Source: Apostichopus californicus (lineage: Eukaryota > Echinodermata > Holothuroidea > Aspidochirotida > Stichopodidae). From it: a stretch of DNA of 30,017 nt. The notes under the pieces are model-generated. The model worked only from the letters and a program-made list of their open reading frames with translations. It was not told the DNA's origin and made no database searches. The DNA lies in the NCBI GenBank assembly GCA_020650975.1, contig JAIPMN010006017.1, forward strand, positions 9,798-39,814, in the 5' to 3' direction. The position numbers were made by a program, and so were the translations under genes. Below, in pieces: positions 23,361-30,017 of the stretch (positions within the stretch are counted from its first letter, which is position 1; the number at the start of each line of letters is the position of its first letter).

Positions 23361-26300
23361 ATGGGGACTTGGGTAGTTACCGTACTTATGGTATTAGTTA
23401 TGTTGACGAAATCCGGTAAGCAATAACACAATCACACATTCACCTAATTCTTCACAAATATATTGAATAATGCAGTTAAAAAATAATGTCATTTAAGGAG
23501 TTTAACTGAGTAAAACAACTAGAAAAACATGCAATGTACAGTAATTTACGAAATACTAAAATCTGACATGTCTTTCAAAACCATCAGAATTGATTGCTAA
23601 CGACGAAGAGTGCGATCTACTACAATACCTCACTATTGGCAGGAACGGGACGATTCAGTGTTCATTCAGTGAATATCATGCCGTGTCTTGGTTTAACATT
23701 GAAGAAGACACGACAATACTGTTTCACGAAAAGGGAGTTTTACCAGAAGACAGTGATGTTAGCGACGATTATGATATATACCTCAACGGATCGCTCTTCA
23801 TACGAAATGTCACTCTAGAGCATGAAACCATGTTCCGAGTAACAAAGGTTATTTCGTTATCTAAGCCAACCGTGTCCTATGAAATTCGTGTTCGGATAAT
23901 CTGTAAGTCAACATGAAGATAGTCATTACCACATTTTACCATATTGTGAACGTTAAACGTTTTGACATCCATAAAGTTTATGAAAATGTGTGTTATTGTG
24001 TGTTTAACTTCAAATAGTAGAACAAATGCCGATGCTCCATATTCCAACCGAATATGTTGCATTATTCTAAATTATTTCACTTGATTTACTGGATCACTAA
24101 TATGTGTTTGTTCATTTTTGTATAATTATTCCTATTATCACTCTGAAAAGTAAATTACGGGTTTCTGCATAAAAGAACGTCCTAGAATGATGTTTATGGT
24201 AATGTTTATATTTATGTTCAACCTAGCAGAATACCATCTTTTTACAGTGTTGATCTATTAGTAGTTTCTTTCATTTCACAGTTCCGCCCCAGGTCCCACA
24301 CCCGGTGATTGAACAATGTCAAGATAATTCAACCGTATGCTACGCAATACAAGAAGATAGTTCTGTTTTGAGTTGCTTCGTCCAAAATGTTCGTCCTCGA
24401 ATTACCTTAGTTTGGAACCAGCGAGAAGCTGATCGTGACAAACCTTTGTTATCTGAACTTACGATCAAATCAAGAAATAATGAGACATTCACGTCACGGT
24501 CTACTGTACAGATATCAACCAAATTTCCACTACTGTCAGTTTTTGTGTGCAGCGCTGAAGAAAATGCCTGGCTGTTTGAGGAAAACGAAACTGTTGTTGT
24601 CTTAGAAAAAGAAGGCCCAGGCCGAACATCAGAAACAAGGAAACAATACATTGAACTCCATTCTACAATGCTTCTCCAATGCACTACTTCTAATGTGCCT
24701 GTTATAGTTTGGAAACGAATGGTTGATACAAAAACCACTGAAGAAGTCATCCTATTGAAAGTAAAAACATGGAAAAATGATTTTAACGAAACGTATGATA
24801 ACGACTTCCGACTGAATTCAGACGGTTCTTTGTTGTTGCGAAAACCTGAATGGCATCACCAGGGACGATATACGTGTCTTATTGCTGAATATACCCCAGA
24901 AAAATTACACATAGATGTTGTTATTTTTGGTGAGTTAATTATAATAAAAACAATTTGTATGCCAGTCTCAGAACAGTTGGTGTGTTAAATAATAAAAACA
25001 AATTGATAATGAAAGGATGCTAAGTGATGGTATCCCTCTCTTAACTTTCTTTGAGTGGTTTTACCCACGAAAGTTTATTTCGGAAATTTCAATAACAAAC
25101 ATTTCTCAACAGGAACGTAGAAAGTTCAAACACGTTGAATAACAAACAATCAGGGAAATAACCATTTATGTAATATATGACGTAAGTGTCACGATGTAGT
25201 TTACTTACTCTATAAATTGATAAGTAATTATATTCGTGACATGAAATGATCAATATGATGTTCTAATATGATTAGATGACTATAAGGCATCGTCATTGTA
25301 ATGGAACTTGAATAGATATTTAAATCCAAAATCCAAACATCAGAGAAAAAAGATAGCTGTACTCTTTTGCACAATGCCTCAGTATGAATAGATTATTTCC
25401 CCAAAAATTTCAAAGCAAGGTTACATCGTTGTCGTATATAAATCAAAATTTATTAAAAAATGTTTTCATATAAAGAAACGTGTTTCATAATTACTTAAAC
25501 ATTTGCTCGATGTTCACAAGTTTACAATTTGACACTATTCAGCTCCTTCAGGAGGAAGAGTTCGACAAACAATATATTCTTCTATGACTTCTGTATTTAT
25601 TATTTTTATTCTTCCGCTTGAAGTTATATAAGTTTATATTCACAAACGTTCACCTTACTGATATTTAAGTTTTCATATGTGATATTTGTTATTGTATTTG
25701 CACAAACATACCTCGTTTCCTCAGTGATGCCAGTGCCGAGATATCTCAAAGTAGCAGGATGTGATTTCCAACGATATTGTGTCCTGAAAGTTAACCAAGG
25801 TGATGTTTTGACGTGCTCTGTGCATGAGATTCGACCCGAAGTAAATCTGGAATGGAGAGTCTATGAACCAAACACAAAAGTTTCCTTTTTACAACAGAAT
25901 CACAGAGTACACCAAAGCGGTGATAATTACGACATAACATTGACGTCGACTATTGCATTTACTCCGGCAACAGAGGATAGGGTGACAGTTGAATGCCGTG
26001 TCGTAGGAACAAATGCGGATATTTTTAATCTGTCACAGACAATTGAGCTACTGATACCAAACGGTAAGATTATCTACGTATAGATATTTGGCTAAGATAA
26101 CATCATATTTATGATATCAATAACATTTTCCCTGATATTACATTATTAATGAAAGAAAACCAAAATGTTAAAATTAATTATTGATGTCAGCTTCAATTCC
26201 TTTAATCGTCACCTACATCATCGTTATGATATTTAATTCAACAACAGCTCTCGCTTTTTTTCATCCATTACAGTACAAACCAACAGTGACGATACTGCAG

Positions 26301-26570
26301 TACGAACCAACAGTAACGATACTGGAGTTTTAACTGCGGTAATTATAGTTGCAATAATAGTCATCGTGATTCTTATGATAGGAGGGATCATTTTACGTAA
26401 AGGTAATAAAACCGTTAGTCTTTACTAATATATACAATGTAAACATAAAGAACAATCATAAGAAATAAATATTGGCTTTTTATCACACAGCATAATTTCT
26501 TTGTATAGATGGGAACATTTCGAAAAGAAATGCACTGACTGCCTCTGAACCTTCCGTTTTAGTTTGCTAA
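23361..26570 (+). CDS. Four-Ig-domain type I membrane receptor, complete six-exon gene
   Basis: Coding exons: 23361-23415, 23588-23902, 24282-24929, 25725-26063, 26274-26402 and 26509-26570. All five introns are GT-AG and phase 1, and the exons join to 1548 bases, 515 residues plus TAA. Exon 1 is a signal peptide (VTVLMVLVML). Exon 2 is a V-like Ig domain (IQCSF, VSWF) whose second Cys is missing (MFRVTK). Exon 3 holds a C-like domain (VLSCFVQNVRPRITLVW, VFVCSA) and a V-like domain (LLQCTT, IVWKR, GRYTCLI). Exon 4 is a C-like domain (VLTCSVHEIRPEVNLEW, VECRV). Exon 5 gives a duplicated stalk and the transmembrane helix (AVIIVAIIVIVILMIGGIIL). Exon 6 completes a tail of about 22 residues with no tyrosine, hence no ITAM or ITIM. 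At least nine N-glycosylation sequons are present. The domain order V-C-V-C implies duplication of a V-C module. It is probably a cell-surface recognition or adhesion receptor; ligand unknown. Splice sites were assigned by eye, but the consistent phases make the model strong. Confidence 0.88.
26274..26327 (+). repeat. 27-bp coding duplication in the receptor stalk
   Basis: 26274-26300 and 26301-26327 match at 24 of 27 bases and encode the nonapeptides VQTNSDDTA-like and VRTNSNDTG-like in tandem. Each copy is preceded by CAG, the first being the intron acceptor, so the duplication also copies an acceptor-like CAG exactly one unit (nine codons) into the exon. Confidence 0.9.
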
Positions 26571-26649
26571 CAGTTATGGGCTCCCTGCAAATCATGTAAT
26601 TGATGAGGTGTGTTGCAAAATGTCCAAATTAACCCTCACCCAGGAGAAA

Positions 26650-27540
26650 ATTCCTGTTAATACCTGTTACACTTTCAACTGGTTTTAACTGGAAACTTCA
26701 GGAACTAACAGGTACCTGTTCACGACAACTGGTTTCAACAGGTATTATCCCCAAACCCAGTTTATACCAGTTAATTACCTGTTGCAACAGGTAAATTCCC
26801 TGTAAGCTGTAACAGGTACCAGTTGCTTTTAACAGGTACCTGTTATACCAGTTGCTTTCAACAGGTAATGTACCTGTTAAAAGCAACTGGTTTAACAGGT
26901 AACTGTTAATAGCAACTGGTTTAACAGGTACCTGTTAAAAGCAACTGGTTTAACAGGAACCTGTTAAAAGTAACTGGTTTTACAGGAACCTGTTAAATGC
27001 AACTGGATTAACAGGTACCTGTTAAAAGCAACTGCTTTAACAGGTACCTGTTAAAAGTAACTGGTTTACAGGTACCTGTTAAAAGCAACTGCTTTAACAG
27101 GTACCTGTTAAAAGCAACTGCTTTAACAGGTACCTGTTAAAAGCAACTGGTTTAACAGGTACCTGTTAAAAGCAACTGGTTTAACAGGTACCTGTTAAAA
27201 GCAACTGGTTTAACAGGTACCTGTTAAAAGCAACTGGTTTAACAGGTACCTGTTAAATGCAACTGGTTTAACAGGTACCTGTTAAATGCAACTGGTTTAA
27301 CAGGTACCTGTTAAAAGCAACTGGTTTAACAGGTACCTGTTAAAAGCAACTGGTTTAACAGGTACCTGTTAAAAGCAACTGGTTTAACAGGTACCTGTTA
27401 AAAGTAACTGGTTTAACAGGTACCTGTTAAACCAGTTGCTTTTAAAAGATACAGCAACTGGTTTAACAGGTACCAGTGGCTCTAAGCCAAACCTGTTAAA
27501 CCTGAAGTGAAAAACAGGTACCTGTTGAAACCGGTAAATT
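26650..27540. repeat. 29-bp minisatellite built on a perfect 20-bp palindrome
   Basis: The consensus unit is a 20-base perfect palindrome, TTTAACAGGTACCTGTTAAA, joined to the spacer AGCAACTGG. About 19 nearly identical units run from about 26874 to 27430, the middle ones being almost exact copies. Left of 26860 units are more diverged and carry the spacer in the opposite orientation (CCAGTTGCTTTT), and at 27421-27475 the spacer flips again, so the array contains internal inverted repeats able to form large hairpins. It begins about 80 bases after the stop codon of the Ig receptor gene. Short sites resembling CAGGTA (ZEB/Snail type) and AACTGGTTT (Grainyhead type) recur in every unit, but this follows from the repeat and proves no function. 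Confidence 0.95.
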
Positions 27541-28249
27541 TGGGACTATTGCGTGGCATTGGATCATAACTGGTGTACATTATGTACTCGTACTGAACAC
27601 AATATGAACTTGCAAAACACAAATCGAATCATTGCTAGAGGATAGAACATGACATGGCTTGACAAAAGTAGGTGGAACGGGTAATATGGGGGCTCCAATG
27701 GCGCAAATAAATCAACTTTAATAGAATGAGGGTGGAAAGATTGATCACTATGGGTCATCAACAGGACAACATCTTGTTCCTAAAGATAAAATCACTTTGT
27801 TGGATGTCTATCGTCGGAGCATTTCGGTTTGTTCAAGCTTTGCACAGGGGTACTCATTTCTATATGTTAAACTGAAATGGACTTTAGATACACATATGTT
27901 AGAAATCAAATGTCACATTTGCTATTCTAACTGTCGAATAAGGAGAGAAAAGAAACCAAGGCAAAGATGTGGTACAACATAAGTCTGTTCACTGATTTTT
28001 TTATTCCATATGGTACATAAAGGTAAAATTAGAAATTCCAATGATATTTGAGAGACAAGTTCTAGCAGATATTGTATGATTTTAATACAATTTACACAAC
28101 CCTTTACAATACAACATATAAACTGCAAAACTAATCTATGTCAAAATCCATATCACCTAATAAAGAGAATGAAAAATATCAAGGTAAAGATCCAGATATG
28201 AAATGAAAAATATGTCATGTTTCAGTACATATTCAAAGTAAAAAAAAAA
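27541..28249. other. Spacer between the minisatellite and the transposase; contains a poly-A signal
   Basis: Short open frames only; nothing recognised as coding. The stretch holds the first canonical AATAAA downstream of the receptor gene and ends in an A9 run just past the stop codon of the minus-strand transposase. Confidence 0.5.
27706..27711 (+). terminator. Candidate poly-A signal AATAAA for the Ig receptor gene
   Basis: This is the first exact AATAAA (and I see no ATTAAA before it) after the receptor stop codon at 26570. If it is used, the 29-bp palindromic array would be part of the 3' untranslated region. A variant signal nearer the stop codon cannot be excluded. Confidence 0.35.
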
Positions 28250-30017
28250 CTACAAAACACAATGATTTGGTAGAAAACAAACATATGATTTTCTAGGTAA
28301 AGTTACTACAACACAACTACTGAATAAAAGATCAGCTGTAGTGACCTGAAAAGATTCCTCTACCCCTGTCCACTGTCTTATATGCCTGACAGAAGCACCC
28401 GATCCAGGGTGTTCAAATTCCTTAACATTCCTCAAGATCAAAGGTTTGAATAAGATAAGGCATTGTTCATTATGCATGATTATGCGGTGAAGTTCGCCAG
28501 GTGTACCATCATCAAGAGAGAAGTACTTATTATTTCTAGCAGTTGGCCTTGAATATCCTACTGTATGAAATGTAAAGCCATTCTTCTTTACTCTAGTATA
28601 GCATTCTGCAGTCTCATCGACATGGTATCCATTTTCAATTAAAGCATTACTCTCACTTTCTGCGAATTGAACAACATGTGCTGCACCCAACAACTTTATT
28701 CCTTCTGGTGCAAAAGTATTTTCATGAAGTCTCAACATTTCATTGCATTTTCTATTGACCCTATTGGAAATGTTGTACATGTGTCCAAACAATGGTAGAG
28801 CTTTCAGCAACATAAGTTTATGCATAGCTTGGAGAGCTATACCTTTGGAACCGTGCAGTAATGATTTCACTTTCCCATTGGATGATTCAAAAGGAAAGCA
28901 AGAGTGGGTCCAAAGAGGTCCCCATTTCAAAACACTTTTAGGTAGGTGCAATAAAGAGTGGACATTAAATGTCATAGAGGAAGTACCATACAACAATTGA
29001 AATTCACCAACGAATGCAGTCATGAGCAAATCTGCTGAGTTCCCATCATCAGGACTGATGCTCTTTTGCAGGAGAATTGACATTGCTCTTACTAAGATAC
29101 AAAAATGATGCAAATACTGGTGAGGTAAGATTCCCAAGAGACAAGGTAAACCAAAAAATAACAGCCAATTGTGCCACTCACTTGCTTTCCAGTATTTGCG
29201 CTCTGATATAGGCCGGGGAGTTCTAATAATTACATTTGGAGGTTGGATATTATTCAGCCTTTTGTTTAACGAGTCAATATTAGCTGTGCTGCCTATGTAG
29301 TGATCCTCTCCTGCTGGACTACTGAACCGCAGTTCTGCTAGTTGTCTTGTCACCCCCAACAAGCAGCAATGCATAAAATCTGGAGGAAAACCCCAAACGA
29401 CAGGGAAGTGTGGAATATTTGCTAATGGTGTTGGTCCTTTAACACCCCTTACAATTCTATTCTCATCAACAGCTTTAATCATATCACTCAACATTTCATC
29501 CTCTTCTCTATCACTGTAGGCTACAACATCAACAGGGTATTTTACTACACCATTACAAATTTTCCCTGGGTGGTAACAAAGGGAACATCCCATAATACCC
29601 ATTGAACTGCATTGTGTTTTGCATTGAAGCTCTCGCAGGTGCATCAACACAACAACACAGACCAAATATTTTACTATGGATTTCAACACCATTCTTTTTC
29701 CATTGAATTCCAGTTGTTGCTAATTCCTTTGCCTCATGTACAAACTTTTGCAAAAATACTTCCATTTTTGGTTTAGATTTTCCACACCACACACCTGCTA
29801 ATATAAGGTTGTCTTCCCTTAATTTGTGGGTAGTTCATTAAGCATTACAAATATTGGCCACATAGAATACTTGGACGAGGAAAAGAGTGGAACCCCATCA
29901 CTGTTAATGGAATAGCTGAAATTGTTTAAATTATGTAATGGGTTTCCTTCCTTGCTTAGTTCTTTGTAAATTTCACCATCATATATATCCTCATAGCTGT
30001 CTTCATTGATTTTCTCA
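28250..30017 (-). pseudogene. tnp2/EnSpm (CACTA)-like transposase, 5' part outside the window, two frame breaks
   Basis: Read leftwards from the window edge, the first segment contains IYDGEIYKEL, FSYSINSDGVPLFSSSKYSM and WPIFVMLNELP, the signature start of the tnp2 (Transposase_21) domain. At about 29831 the frame changes by one base and continues LREDNLILAGVWCGKSKPKM, FGLCCCVDAPARASMQN and FNGYYG. At about 29600, in a GGG run, the frame changes again and continues CSLCYHPGK, then FPPDFMHCCLLGVTRQL, ERKYWKASEWHNWLLFFGLP, TFNVHSLLHLP, KWGPLWTHSCFPFESSNGKV and a C-terminal tail to the stop at 28250. The uninterrupted part from ATG 29692 covers 480 codons, but that ATG is an artefact of the second break; the homologous reading lies in the other frame there. 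The order of motifs matches metazoan tnp2-like proteins. With two breaks it is probably a recent pseudogene, or the breaks are assembly errors. Element ends were not seen. Confidence 0.85.

Noticed and set aside
24340..24750. Minus-strand frame of 136 codons inside the receptor gene
   Set aside because: Antisense shadow of exon 3, which carries clear Ig motifs on the + strand with consistent splice phases.
26874..27430. 29-bp regular repeats reminiscent of a CRISPR array
   Set aside because: The units follow each other without unique spacers, and the surrounding sequence is eukaryotic with spliced genes. It is a minisatellite.

Overview
The window looks like nuclear DNA from an invertebrate animal. 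Coding pieces are split by GT-AG introns, immunoglobulin (Ig) domain exons are joined by phase-1 introns, most of the sequence is AT-rich and non-coding, and the recognisable transposon classes (L1/Tx1-like LINE, DIRS-like, tnp2/EnSpm-like) are typical of metazoan genomes. The mix would fit an echinoderm or another invertebrate deuterostome, but that is a weak guess. There is no bacterial-style gene organisation.

Layout. 1-6.1 kb is non-coding and AT-rich, with a four-copy 20-bp repeat at the left end and a composite minisatellite (14-bp units joined to 40-bp units) at 3.3-4.4 kb. 6.1-10.45 kb is a clearly more GC- and CpG-rich island of broken, repeat-derived sequence. Its one recognisable piece is a short peptide like the DIRS retrotransposon pol linker. 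10.45-17.6 kb is AT-rich with no convincing gene. 17.64-19.39 kb is a decayed, + strand non-LTR retrotransposon with endonuclease and reverse transcriptase remnants and a poly-A tail.

21.6-26.6 kb is the most interesting part: two Ig-superfamily surface-receptor genes arranged head to head. The minus-strand gene has at least two exons (signal peptide plus V-like domain, then a C-like domain), and its 3' end was not found. The plus-strand gene can be assembled completely from six exons, all joined in phase 1. It encodes a predicted 515-residue type I membrane protein with a signal peptide, four Ig-like domains in V-C-V-C order, one transmembrane helix and a short tail without tyrosine. Shared spacing of cysteines and an R-P motif shows that the C-like domains of both genes are related.

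Immediately 3' of the plus-strand gene (26.65-27.54 kb) lies an array of 29-bp units, each built on a perfect 20-bp palindrome. The unit orientation flips inside the array, and the first canonical poly-A signal downstream of the gene lies beyond it. The right end (28.25-30.0 kb, minus strand) is a tnp2/EnSpm-like transposase with two frame breaks that runs off the window.

Working together: the Ig pair probably shares a roughly 0.5-kb divergent promoter and may belong to a local family of recognition or adhesion receptors. The rest is transposon and satellite sequence around it.
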